The notes under the pieces are model-generated. The model was not told the DNA's origin and did no database searches. It was given only the letters and a program-made list of their open reading frames with translations. Below, piece after piece: positions 10,890 to 20,399 of a stretch of 64,000 bases of DNA (its first letter is position 1; every line of letters begins with the position of its first letter). The stretch is from Croceivirga sp. (GTDB taxonomy: Bacteria; Bacteroidota; Bacteroidia; Flavobacteriales; Flavobacteriaceae), in contig JANQRG010000019.1 in assembly GCA_028284665.1 (NCBI GenBank), forward strand, positions 62,001 through 126,000. The letters run 5' to 3'. Position numbers and translations under genes: made by a program.

Positions 10890-11870
10890 TCACTCCCGAT
10901 ATAACACTTTCTTAACAGCTTTGATCACGTCTTGATAATTTGGTAACCACTCTTGCAAAAGTACCGGTGAATATGGGGCTGGGGTATCCGCAGTATTAAG
11001 TTTCACCACTGGAGCATCCAAATAGTCGAATGCCTTATCTTGCACCTGATAAATGATCTCTGTGGCGACGTTCCCAAAAGGCCAGGCTTCCTCTAAAACT
11101 ACCAGACGATTCGTTTTCTTTACGGAGTTTAAAATAGCGTCATGATCCATAGGTCGCACGGTTCGTAGGTCTATGATCTCACAACTTATTCCTTCTTTTT
11201 CCAATTCTTCGGCCGCTTTATATGCTTCTTTAATGATCTTACCAAAAGAGACGATAGTAACATCAGCACCTTCCCGTTTAATCTCGGCCACTCCTAAAGG
11301 AATGGTATATTCCCCTTCCGGCACTTCGCCCTTATCCCCATACATTTGCTCAGACTCCATAAAAATAACAGGATCGTCATCGCGGATAGCCGATTTCAGC
11401 AATCCTTTGGCATCTGCAGGATTAGAAGGAACTACCACTTTAAGGCCGGGGCAGTTGGCATACCAGCTCTCAAATGCCTGAGAATGTGTTGCCGCCAATT
11501 GTCCGGCAGAGGCGGTCGGCCCTCTGAAAACTATAGGACAGTTAAATTGACCTGCCGACATTTGCCGGATCTTCGCTGCGTTGTTTATGATCTGATCAAT
11601 GCCTACCAATGAAAAATTGAAGGTCATAAACTCAATGATAGGGCGATTACCATTCATCGCGGATCCTACCCCCACTCCCGCAAAACCCAGCTCAGAGATA
11701 GGCGTATCCACAACACGATCCGGACCAAACTCGTCCAGCATTCCTTTGGAAGCCTTGTAGGCACCGTTGTATTCGGCCACCTCTTCTCCCATCAGGTAAA
11801 TCGATTCGTCCCGGCGCATCTCTTCGGACATGGCCTCGGCAATGGCTTCCCTAAATTGTAGTGTTTTCAT
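10890..11870 (-). CDS. pdhB: Pyruvate dehydrogenase E1 component, beta subunit
   Basis: MKTLQFREAIAEAMSEEMRRDESIYLMGEEVAEYNGAYKASKGM; transketolase-type beta subunit. Start at 11870 preferred over 11942. Confidence 0.95.
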   Translation of the reverse strand: MKTLQFREAIAEAMSEEMRRDESIYLMGEEVAEYNGAYKASKGMLDEFGPDRVVDTPISELGFAGVGVGSAMNGNRPIIEFMTFNFSLVGIDQIINNAAKIRQMSAGQFNCPIVFRGPTASAGQLAATHSQAFESWYANCPGLKVVVPSNPADAKGLLKSAIRDDDPVIFMESEQMYGDKGEVPEGEYTIPLGVAEIKREGADVTIVSFGKIIKEAYKAAEELEKEGISCEIIDLRTVRPMDHDAILNSVKKTNRLVVLEEAWPFGNVATEIIYQVQDKAFDYLDAPVVKLNTADTPAPYSPVLLQEWLPNYQDVIKAVKKVLYRE

Positions 11871-11953
11871 ATCGCAGCAGCGGTTTTTAAGTGCGCACAA
11901 AAATAGGAAAATTAGCAAGAAACGGAAGTTGTGCGAAATCAAAAAAAGGATAA

Positions 11954-11979
11954 AATTTATTATGCATGCATAATAAATT
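11954..11979. promoter_or_regulatory. 26-bp perfect palindrome, putative operator in the pdhB/etfB divergent region
   Basis: AATTTATTATGCATGCATAATAAATT equals its own reverse complement; lies just upstream of a TATCTTTA (TAnnTTTG-like) box at 11993-12000. Confidence 0.75.
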
Positions 11980-12023
11980 AGATTGTTTTTAATATCTTTA
12001 CCGGCGAAAAAAAGTAAGCGATT

Positions 12024-12770
12024 ATGAAGATATTGGTTTGCATTAGCAACGTCCCCGACACTACTTCAAAGATCAATTTTACCGACGGGGACACCAAATT
12101 CGACACCAATGGTGTACAATTTGTAATTAACCCCAACGATGAATTTGGTTTAACCCGTGCCATGTGGTTCAAGGAAAAACAAGGCGCTGCGGTACATGTT
12201 GCTACAGTGGGGAACAACACGGTAGAACCTACCATCCGAAAAGCACTCGCTATTGGGGCTGATGAGGGTATCCGTATTGATGCCGCCCCTACGGACGGGT
12301 TTTATGTTGCCCGACAACTGGCTGAAATTGTCAAAAATGGAGGGTATGACCTGGTAATTGCAGGTCGGGAGTCTATTGATTACAATGGTGGTATGGTTCC
12401 CGGGATCATGGCTACCCTTTTGGATATGAACTTTGTCAACACCTGTATAGGGCTTGAAATTGAAGGAAATCAGGCCACGGCTCACCGTGAAATTGATGGT
12501 GGTAAAGAAACCATCAGCACCACCTTACCTTTAATTATTGGAGGACAAAAAGGATTGGTGGAGGAAAGTGATCTGCGTATTCCGAATATGCGCGGCATCA
12601 TGATGGCTAGAAAAAAAGCTCTAAATGTAGTGGCGCCCGTTGACGCACCCTCTCAAACCACCGATCAGAAATTTGAACGTCCCCCGGCAAAAGGCCCTGT
12701 GAAACTTGTGGACGCCGGCAACATTCAAGAATTGATAGATTTATTACACAACGAAGCAAAAGTGATATAA
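12024..12770 (+). CDS. etfB: Electron transfer flavoprotein beta subunit
   Basis: MKILVCISNVPDTTSKINFTDG...INPNDEFGLTRA, VIAGRESIDYNGGMVPGIMA. Confidence 0.96.
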   Translation: MKILVCISNVPDTTSKINFTDGDTKFDTNGVQFVINPNDEFGLTRAMWFKEKQGAAVHVATVGNNTVEPTIRKALAIGADEGIRIDAAPTDGFYVARQLAEIVKNGGYDLVIAGRESIDYNGGMVPGIMATLLDMNFVNTCIGLEIEGNQATAHREIDGGKETISTTLPLIIGGQKGLVEESDLRIPNMRGIMMARKKALNVVAPVDAPSQTTDQKFERPPAKGPVKLVDAGNIQELIDLLHNEAKVI

Positions 12771-12847
12771 TAGTAGAATCCCAAATTTCAAATTCCAGAT
12801 CGCAATAGTTTTTTTGGAATTTACTTTCGGGTATTTAAGAAAAAAAT

Positions 12848-13816
12848 ATGGCAGTAGTAGTTTATACAGAATCTGAAAACGGCAAACTGAAGAAGAGTGC
12901 TTTGGAAGTAGCCTCCTATGCTAAAAACGTAGCAGATCAACTCGGGCTAAGCGTCACCGCGGTGGCCATCAATGTGGAAGATCCCGCATCACTAGGCACC
13001 TATGGCGTTGCTAAAGTTTTAGGGGTTTCCGACCAGGCGTTGCAGGGCTTTAATGCTAAAGCCTACGCCAATGTGATCGCGCAAGCGGCAGAACAGGAAA
13101 ATGCGAAGGTTGTGATCATTAGCTCCAGTGCGGACAGCAAATATTTAAGTGGTATTCTTGCCGCAAAACTAAATGCGGGCTATGTACCCAATGTGGTGGC
13201 TCCTCCGGAAACCACCTCCCCTTTTGTGGTAAAACGTACGGCATTTAGTAACAAAGGCTTTGCGCATACTGAGATTACGGCCCAAGTAAAAATAATCGGG
13301 GTTTCAAATAATTCTTTCGGCCTGGTAGAAAACCCTACAGATGCTGCTGTAGAGGCGTTTTCTCCCGCTGTAAATGATGGGGACTTCGGTGCGAAGTCTG
13401 TTGAAGTGGATAAGGTAGTAGGGAAAGCAACTATCGCAGATGCCGATATCGTAGTGTCAGGCGGGCGTGGCTTAAAAGGTCCTGAGAACTGGGGAATGAT
13501 CGAAGAACTGGCAGGTATCCTTGGTGCGGCTACCGCCTGCTCCAAACCGGTTTCCGATTTGGGCTGGAGACCTCATGGAGAGCATGTGGGGCAAACCGGA
13601 AAACCGGTGGCCACTAACCTCTATATTGCTATTGGAATTTCAGGAGCGATCCAACACCTTGCTGGTGTGAGTGCCTCTAAAACCAAAGTGGTAATCAACA
13701 ATGACCCGGAAGCACCTTTCTTTAAAGCAGCAGACTATGGAGTAGTTGGCGATGCCTTTGAAGTAGTGCCTGAACTCATCGAAAAATTAAAGGAATTTAA
13801 GGGGCAGAACGGCTAA
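12848..13816 (+). CDS. etfA: Electron transfer flavoprotein alpha subunit
   Basis: VSGGRGLKGPENWGMIEELAGILGAATACSKPVSDLGWRPHGEHVGQTGKPVATNLYIAIGISGAIQHLAG FAD-binding signature. Confidence 0.96.
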   Translation: MAVVVYTESENGKLKKSALEVASYAKNVADQLGLSVTAVAINVEDPASLGTYGVAKVLGVSDQALQGFNAKAYANVIAQAAEQENAKVVIISSSADSKYLSGILAAKLNAGYVPNVVAPPETTSPFVVKRTAFSNKGFAHTEITAQVKIIGVSNNSFGLVENPTDAAVEAFSPAVNDGDFGAKSVEVDKVVGKATIADADIVVSGGRGLKGPENWGMIEELAGILGAATACSKPVSDLGWRPHGEHVGQTGKPVATNLYIAIGISGAIQHLAGVSASKTKVVINNDPEAPFFKAADYGVVGDAFEVVPELIEKLKEFKGQNG

Positions 13817-13843
13817 ATTTTGTTAATTTGCCTTGCTAAAGCG

Positions 13844-13889
13844 GCTGTTCAGATAACGGGTAACGCTACTTATTTGAACAGCTTTTTTA
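13844..13889 (+). terminator. Intrinsic terminator after etfA
   Basis: GCTGTTCA (13844-13851) ... TGAACAGC followed by TTTTTT. Confidence 0.7.
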
Positions 13890-13909
13890 TTTACAGGGAC
13901 AATTTGCAG

Positions 13910-14536
13910 ATGAGTTTAGTTCGGCTAAAAATAAAGGGCATATCGTACAGCCAAACCCAAAACGGGGCGTACGCACTTATTTTAAATGAGGTAGAAGGCG
14001 ATCGAAAGCTTCCCATTGTCATAGGGGCATTTGAAGCCCAGTCCATAGCCATCGCCCTTGAAAAGGAGATCAAACCACCCCGGCCCCTAACCCATGATCT
14101 GTTCAAAAATTTTTGTGACCGCTTTGGGATAGTGATCAAACAAGTGATCATTCACAAACTGGTGGATGGTGTGTTCTATTCCAGTATTATCAGCGAACGG
14201 GAAGGTGAAGAAGAAATAGTTGATGCACGGACCAGCGATGCCATTGCATTGGCGTTGCGCTTTGGCGCCCCTATTTTTACCTACAAGACCATTTTGGACA
14301 AGGCAGGTATTTTCCTAAAGTTTTCCTCCAAGGAAAAAGATGAAGAAGGAGACGATAGCATTGTAGTTGATGAGATACTTCAGGAAGGGGAAACGGTAGA
14401 AATTGAATCGGGAGGTAGCGAGGCCTACCGGGAAATGACCTTGGACGAACTCCATAAAGAATTAGACAAAGCCGTGGCCAACGAAGACTACGAGAAGGCG
14501 GCCAAACTTCGCGACGAGATTTCCAAACGGAAGTAA
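13910..14536 (+). CDS. Bifunctional nuclease (BFN/DUF151) domain protein with C-terminal UVR motif
   Basis: MSLVRLKIKGISYSQTQNGAYALILNEVEGDRKLPIVIGAFEAQSIAIALE; C-terminal LDKAVANEDYEKAAKLRDEISKRK. Start at 13910 preferred. Confidence 0.9.
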   Translation: MSLVRLKIKGISYSQTQNGAYALILNEVEGDRKLPIVIGAFEAQSIAIALEKEIKPPRPLTHDLFKNFCDRFGIVIKQVIIHKLVDGVFYSSIISEREGEEEIVDARTSDAIALALRFGAPIFTYKTILDKAGIFLKFSSKEKDEEGDDSIVVDEILQEGETVEIESGGSEAYREMTLDELHKELDKAVANEDYEKAAKLRDEISKRK

Positions 14537-14552
14537 AACCAATCATTCTTAT

Positions 14553-15977
14553 ATGAAGAAAACCGGGGTTTTAGTGCTTGTACTGCTCTTTGCAGGTATT
14601 GGAGCACTCTTCGGTCAGGAAAAGGTTGTTGTAGATACCCTACATTCCGTTGATAGTATGGTCCCCAACCAGGGATTTTCCATACACAGCTTGTGGCGCG
14701 GGGCACTGGGCATGGCCGTGCTGGTTGGTATTTCCTATCTGTTTAGCGCCAACCGAAGGGCCATTAACTGGAAAACAGTGGGCATTGGGTTGGCCATTCA
14801 ACTAATTTTAGCCTTGGGTATTTTGAAAGTGCCCTTCATCCAAATGATTTTTGATCTTCTTGGGAGGTTTTTTAACGAGATTCTCAACTTTACATTAGCG
14901 GGAAGCACATTTATGTTCGGAAATCTTTTGGATCTTGATAATCCAAACATAGGATACATATTCGCTTTTCAAATTTTACCAACCATTGTATTCTTCTCTG
15001 CATTAACCTCGGTTCTTTACTATTTTGGAATTATTCAAAAAATTGTAAAAGGACTCGCTTGGCTTTTAACCAAATTTTTAGGCATTTCAGGTGCAGAAAG
15101 CCTATCAGTTGCTGGAAACATTTTCTTAGGACAGACCGAGGCACCTTTATTAATAAAGGCGTATCTCGAAAAGATGAATAAGTCTGAAATTCTTTTGGTA
15201 ATGATCGGGGGAATGGCAACCGTAGCCGGTGGAGTTCTAGCCGCATACATCGGTTTTTTGGGAGGTAATGACGAGGCTTTGCGCATTGAATTCGCAAGAC
15301 ATTTGATCGCGGCTTCTGTTATGGCAGCCCCCGGGGCGATTGTAGTTTCCAAAATATTATATCCCCAAACCGAAACCGTAAATAAGGAAATTCAGATTTC
15401 CACCACCAAATTTGGTAGTAACGTACTTGATGCCATTTCCAATGGTACCACCGAAGGTTTACGTTTAGCTGTTAACGTTGGGGCAATGCTCTTAATATTT
15501 ATAGCGTTCATCGCAATGATAAATGGAGGATTGGAGTTAATTGGTGAAATCGGATCATTCAACGACTGGGTTGCTGCCAATTCTCCGTATGAAAAATTTT
15601 CACTTGAAAGTATCATGGGGGTCCTCTTTGCACCATTAATGTGGTTGATAGGGGTAAATTCTGAAGATGTCATGTTGATGGGGCAATTGTTAGGGATCAA
15701 GCTGGCGGCTAGTGAGTTTGTAGGCTATACCCAGTTGGCAGAGCTAAAAGATATCACCAGTGTTACGCGTTTTACCTACAACAAATCCGTGATCATGGCC
15801 ACCTATATGCTCTGTGGTTTCGCGAATTTTGCCTCTATCGGTATCCAAATTGGGGGAATTGGCTCCTTGGCGCCCGGACAACGCAAAACCCTTTCCGAAT
15901 TCGGGATGCGAGCCGTTTTAGGGGGTTCGCTGGCCTCTTTGCTTTCGGCTACTATTGCCGGGATGATCTTGGGATAG
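14553..15977 (+). CDS. NupC/CNT-family nucleoside transporter
   Basis: 474 aa; SVAGNIFLGQTEAPLLIKAYL, GGMATVAGGVLAAYIGFLG, CGFANFASIGIQIGGIGSLAPGQR. Confidence 0.93.
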   Translation: MKKTGVLVLVLLFAGIGALFGQEKVVVDTLHSVDSMVPNQGFSIHSLWRGALGMAVLVGISYLFSANRRAINWKTVGIGLAIQLILALGILKVPFIQMIFDLLGRFFNEILNFTLAGSTFMFGNLLDLDNPNIGYIFAFQILPTIVFFSALTSVLYYFGIIQKIVKGLAWLLTKFLGISGAESLSVAGNIFLGQTEAPLLIKAYLEKMNKSEILLVMIGGMATVAGGVLAAYIGFLGGNDEALRIEFARHLIAASVMAAPGAIVVSKILYPQTETVNKEIQISTTKFGSNVLDAISNGTTEGLRLAVNVGAMLLIFIAFIAMINGGLELIGEIGSFNDWVAANSPYEKFSLESIMGVLFAPLMWLIGVNSEDVMLMGQLLGIKLAASEFVGYTQLAELKDITSVTRFTYNKSVIMATYMLCGFANFASIGIQIGGIGSLAPGQRKTLSEFGMRAVLGGSLASLLSATIAGMILG

Positions 15978-15981
15978 CTTC

Positions 15982-16132
15982 ATGGGTTAAAGGTGAAGGG
16001 GTAAAAGGTGAAGGGGTAAAAGGTGAAGGGTGAAAAAGGTGAAGGGTGAAAAAGGTGAAGGGTGAAAGGGTTGAGGATAAAAGGTGAAAGGGTTGAGGGT
16101 GAAAGGGTTGAAGGTGAAGGGTATTGGTGATT
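15982..16132 (+). repeat. 151-nt C-free degenerate tandem tract (15-16 bp units, GGGTAAAAGGTGAAG-like)
   Basis: No C between 15981 and 16133 on the + strand; repeated units GGGGTAAAAGGTGAA, GGGTGAAAAAGGTGAA, GGGTGAAAGGGTTGA. Confidence 0.92.
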
Positions 16133-16161
16133 CTTAGTCAACGATCGATAACATTCTGCAA

Positions 16162-16515
16162 ATGAGAAATTTCAGGGAATTGGAAGTGTGGCAGGATGCC
16201 CGGCAACTTGTTAAGGAAGCCTATCAACTTTCAAAACTACTTCCTGATAGCGAAAAGTATGGGCTGGTATCCCAAATTAATCGTTGTGCCGTTTCTATTC
16301 CTGCTAATATCGCTGAAGGCTGTGCAAAATATTCACAAAAGGACTTTGTACGATTTCTTCAGATAAGTCTGGGTTCCACTTACGAATTGGAAACACATTT
16401 TATTCTTTGTGCTGATTTACAGCTTGTTGGATCAGAAGAATCCGCTCAAATCATTGAAAAGGTTCAGCGTTTACAAAAGCGAATTAGCTCGTTAATAAAA
16501 TACAATAACTCCTAG
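16162..16515 (+). CDS. Four-helix-bundle protein of the S23 / 23S rRNA intervening-sequence family
   Basis: 117 aa; FRELEVWQDARQLVKEAYQLSKLLPDSEKYGLVSQINRCAVSIPANIAEGCAKYSQKDFVRFLQISLGSTYELETHF matches the family pattern. Confidence 0.93.
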   Translation: MRNFRELEVWQDARQLVKEAYQLSKLLPDSEKYGLVSQINRCAVSIPANIAEGCAKYSQKDFVRFLQISLGSTYELETHFILCADLQLVGSEESAQIIEKVQRLQKRISSLIKYNNS

Positions 16516-16521
16516 CCTAAA

Positions 16522-16552
16522 ACCCTTCACCTTTTCCCCTTTCCATTTTACC
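16522..16552 (+). repeat. Right arm of inverted repeat flanking the S23 gene
   Basis: ACCCTTCACCTTTTCCCCTTTCCATTTTACC; its reverse complement matches 16000-16031 at 28 of 31 aligned positions plus one gap. Surrounding 16516-16564 has no G until the thyA ATG. Confidence 0.9.
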
Positions 16553-16562
16553 TTTATACCTT

Positions 16563-17387
16563 ATGAAACAATACCACGATTTACTACAACATATTTTAGA
16601 TACCGGCGCCCAAAAAGGCGACCGAACCGGAACGGGAACACTAAGTGTTTTTGGCTATCAAATGCGGTTTGACCTGGAAGAAGGCTTTCCTATGGTGACC
16701 ACCAAAAAACTACACTTAAAATCAATTATCCACGAGTTACTCTGGTTTTTAAAAGGCGATACCAATGTGACCTATTTACAGGAAAACGGCGTACGGATCT
16801 GGAACGAATGGGCGGATGCGAACGGGGATCTCGGTCCTGTTTACGGGCATCAATGGCGGAATTGGAACAATGAGGAGATTGACCAGATCAAAGCCGTGAT
16901 CCAAAGTTTAAAGACTAACCCCAACAGTCGTCGCATGCTGGTCTCTGCCTGGAATCCCAGTGTGCTACCGGATACTTCGGTTTCCTTCAGTGAAAATGTG
17001 GCCAATGGCAAGGCGGCGCTACCCCCCTGCCATGCCTTTTTCCAGTTTTATGTAGCGGACGGTAGGTTAAGTTGCCAGCTGTATCAACGCAGTGCAGATG
17101 TGTTTTTAGGGGTGCCTTTTAATATCGCCAGTTACGCGCTCCTGACCCTAATGATCGCGCAGGTTGCCGGTTACCAGCCCGGGGAATTTATCCACACCTT
17201 TGGGGATGTTCATATCTACAACAACCATTTGGAACAGGTACAGCTGCAATTATCCCGGGAACCCCGGCCACTACCTACCATGCAGCTCAACCCGGAAGTA
17301 ACGGATATTTTTGATTTTACTTTTGAGGACTTCACCTTGTTACATTACGATCCGTATCCAGCGATCAAAGCGATGGTGGCGGTGTAG
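16563..17387 (+). CDS. thyA: Thymidylate synthase
   Basis: [70 protein letters not shown]. Confidence 0.98.
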   Translation: MKQYHDLLQHILDTGAQKGDRTGTGTLSVFGYQMRFDLEEGFPMVTTKKLHLKSIIHELLWFLKGDTNVTYLQENGVRIWNEWADANGDLGPVYGHQWRNWNNEEIDQIKAVIQSLKTNPNSRRMLVSAWNPSVLPDTSVSFSENVANGKAALPPCHAFFQFYVADGRLSCQLYQRSADVFLGVPFNIASYALLTLMIAQVAGYQPGEFIHTFGDVHIYNNHLEQVQLQLSREPRPLPTMQLNPEVTDIFDFTFEDFTLLHYDPYPAIKAMVAV

Positions 17388-17396
17388 TCTTTGTAC

Positions 17397-18221
17397 ATGA
17401 AAGGCGTTATCTTAATCTATGCTTTGTTGTTCTTTTCCCTATTGTCTGCACAGGAAAGGTTAGTATACTTTCCTCAAGAACAATTAATTCTAGAACAATG
17501 TGAGAACACCGAAAATCCTAATTCTTGCCTTTATTCTTATTATGACCAGAAAATACAAGCGTTATTAAAATCAAAAAAGGGCCTTAAACTGCTTAGACAA
17601 CTTGATTCGGATACTTTGAAAACTGGAGGTTTTATTGTTGTCACCAAGGATGGACAAATCATTAAGGACAAAAGCCGATTGTTCCTGAAAAATAAAAGAC
17701 TCAATGATAAGCTCCATCCCGCCTTCGAAAATCTTTTTTTTCAAGAAAGTTTTAAAAAAGTTAGAAATTATAAGACCCCGCCGTTCTTTGCAACACACCC
17801 CTTTTCTTTCGATTATGCCATTACGAGATCAAAAGACATTATTTCACTTCGACTTTTAGCAAATGAAGAAGGGTACTCTGGTGGAGTTATTATAGAAGTC
17901 CCGATATTTCCCGGTTGCGAAGCGGTACATCCTAGTGAAATGCAACCTTGTTTTCAACAAAAGATTGAAGAACACATAAAATATCATTTTCGCTACCCCA
18001 AGAAGGCACTAAACAGAGGTATCTCCGGAACTGTTAATGTTATGATAGTTATTGATAAAAACGGAGCGATCAGTGAAAGTAAGGCTAAAGGACCCCATGA
18101 ATTACTCGAGAGTGAGGCACTTCGTATTGTAAACTTGTTACCAAAAATGACCCCCGCAAAGAAAAATGGCAAAACGGCCAAAATTCCATTTTCATTTCCC
18201 ATGTATTTCAAGTTAAAATAA
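17397..18221 (+). CDS. Secreted protein with TonB C-terminal-like domain
   Basis: MKGVILIYALLFFSLLSAQ signal peptide; C-terminal YPKKALNRGISGTVNVMIVIDKNGAISESKAKGPHELLESEALRIVNLLPKM parallels 4282..4983. Confidence 0.82.
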   Translation: MKGVILIYALLFFSLLSAQERLVYFPQEQLILEQCENTENPNSCLYSYYDQKIQALLKSKKGLKLLRQLDSDTLKTGGFIVVTKDGQIIKDKSRLFLKNKRLNDKLHPAFENLFFQESFKKVRNYKTPPFFATHPFSFDYAITRSKDIISLRLLANEEGYSGGVIIEVPIFPGCEAVHPSEMQPCFQQKIEEHIKYHFRYPKKALNRGISGTVNVMIVIDKNGAISESKAKGPHELLESEALRIVNLLPKMTPAKKNGKTAKIPFSFPMYFKLK

Positions 18222-18323
18222 AAGCGTTCAAACTTTGATCCTGGCCCTATCTGTAACTATTTAAACACTTTATTTCCTACTTTTATTTGTAGCTGAAACA
18301 TAAACTGTAATTTATGTCACTCA

Positions 18324-19241
18324 ATGGCAGTAGTTGTCCATCATAGTATTTCAGACCTCTATCACACTTTGCAACTTCCCGTTGAAGGAGAACTGGATTT
18401 TACCATTCTGAGCATCCCGGATATTCACCACGAGATCCCTTTTACCTCACCGGTATTGCGGGCCGACTATTTTTCATTTATTCTAACCAAAAACGGCTCA
18501 GGAGCTTACTATTTAGATGATAACCGCTTCCCCTTTCATTCCAGAATGCTCTACTTTACGAATCCGGGCCATATCAAATCCTATGAAATACAAGTAGCTA
18601 ACGAAGGGTATATTATCATATTGACCGAAGACTTTCTCCGGGAGTATGTGCATTCGGACATCTTTGACCAATTCCCTTTTTTGCTGGCGGAAATTGTTCC
18701 CCCAAAACTACTTTCGGAAAAAAAGGTTAAAGAATATGAGGCCTTGTATAAACAAATCTATGATGAATTTGAAAGGCCTTCGATCTACAAAAACAACATC
18801 CTGGCCAAGCTATTTGTAGTGCTTTTACTGAAAATAAAAGAGGATTTTTGGCTGGACTACAATCCCAAAACAGAAGGCAGCCGAAATTCCCGAATTGTAA
18901 AATCTTTTAAGCAACTGCTTGAAAAGGAGTTTAAAAAAATGCTCTCCAACACCTTAACCAACAGAAGGCCCCAGGTGAAAGATTTTGCGACCCAACTGCA
19001 TCTGCATCCCAATTATTTGAACACCGTTATCCGATCAAAGACGGGAAGAACGATCAATGACTGGCTCACCGCTAGGACGCTTAGCACAGCTAAATCCTTA
19101 CTGCGCAACACTACATTGAGCTCCAAGGAAATTGCCTATAAATTAGGGTTTAGTGAACCCACCCATTTTAATCGTTTTTTTAAGAAACACGCCAATACCA
19201 CGCCAAATGCCTATCGAAAGGAACCCCTAACTTTGAGATAG
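18324..19241 (+). CDS. AraC-family transcriptional regulator
   Basis: C-terminal double HTH: VKDFATQLHLHPNYLNTVIRSKTGRTINDWL...SSKEIAYKLGFSEPTHFNRFFKKHANTTPNAYRK. Confidence 0.93.
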   Translation: MAVVVHHSISDLYHTLQLPVEGELDFTILSIPDIHHEIPFTSPVLRADYFSFILTKNGSGAYYLDDNRFPFHSRMLYFTNPGHIKSYEIQVANEGYIIILTEDFLREYVHSDIFDQFPFLLAEIVPPKLLSEKKVKEYEALYKQIYDEFERPSIYKNNILAKLFVVLLLKIKEDFWLDYNPKTEGSRNSRIVKSFKQLLEKEFKKMLSNTLTNRRPQVKDFATQLHLHPNYLNTVIRSKTGRTINDWLTARTLSTAKSLLRNTTLSSKEIAYKLGFSEPTHFNRFFKKHANTTPNAYRKEPLTLR

Positions 19242-19320
19242 ATCATCAATTCTTTGCAATCGGTCATAGCGTTCCTGAGAATAGGGTCCATTTTTGCATC
19301 AGAAACGTAATATAACAGCA

Positions 19321-20277
<957 letters not shown>

Positions 20278-20315
20278 ACGAGTACAGAAGTATTCCCCCA
20301 GTAGCAGTCAATATA

Positions 20316-20345
20316 AAATCGCCCGGAGGAAACTCCGGGCGATTT
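20316..20345 (+). terminator. Strong hairpin (13-bp stem, GAAA tetraloop), probable terminator between convergent genes
   Basis: AAATCGCCCGGAG GAAA CTCCGGGCGATTT. Confidence 0.7.
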
Positions 20346-20399
20346 CGCCAATTAAACAAAACACTCAGGGAATCAACATCTCCCTTTTCATAGCTAGTG

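Noticed and set aside
15982-16132. Possible CRISPR-like array or G-quadruplex in the purine tract
   Set aside because: Units are contiguous with no unique spacers, and G-run loops are mostly longer than 7 nt. A tandem tract paired with a distal arm explains it better.
16162-16515. S23/Avd-like protein as part of a diversity-generating retroelement
   Set aside because: No reverse transcriptase and no template/variable repeat pair in the window; sequence fits the IVS-type S23 family.
20316-20345. 13-bp perfect hairpin as a regulatory or mobile palindrome
   Set aside because: GNRA-loop hairpin between convergent genes fits a terminator, though the T-tract is weak.
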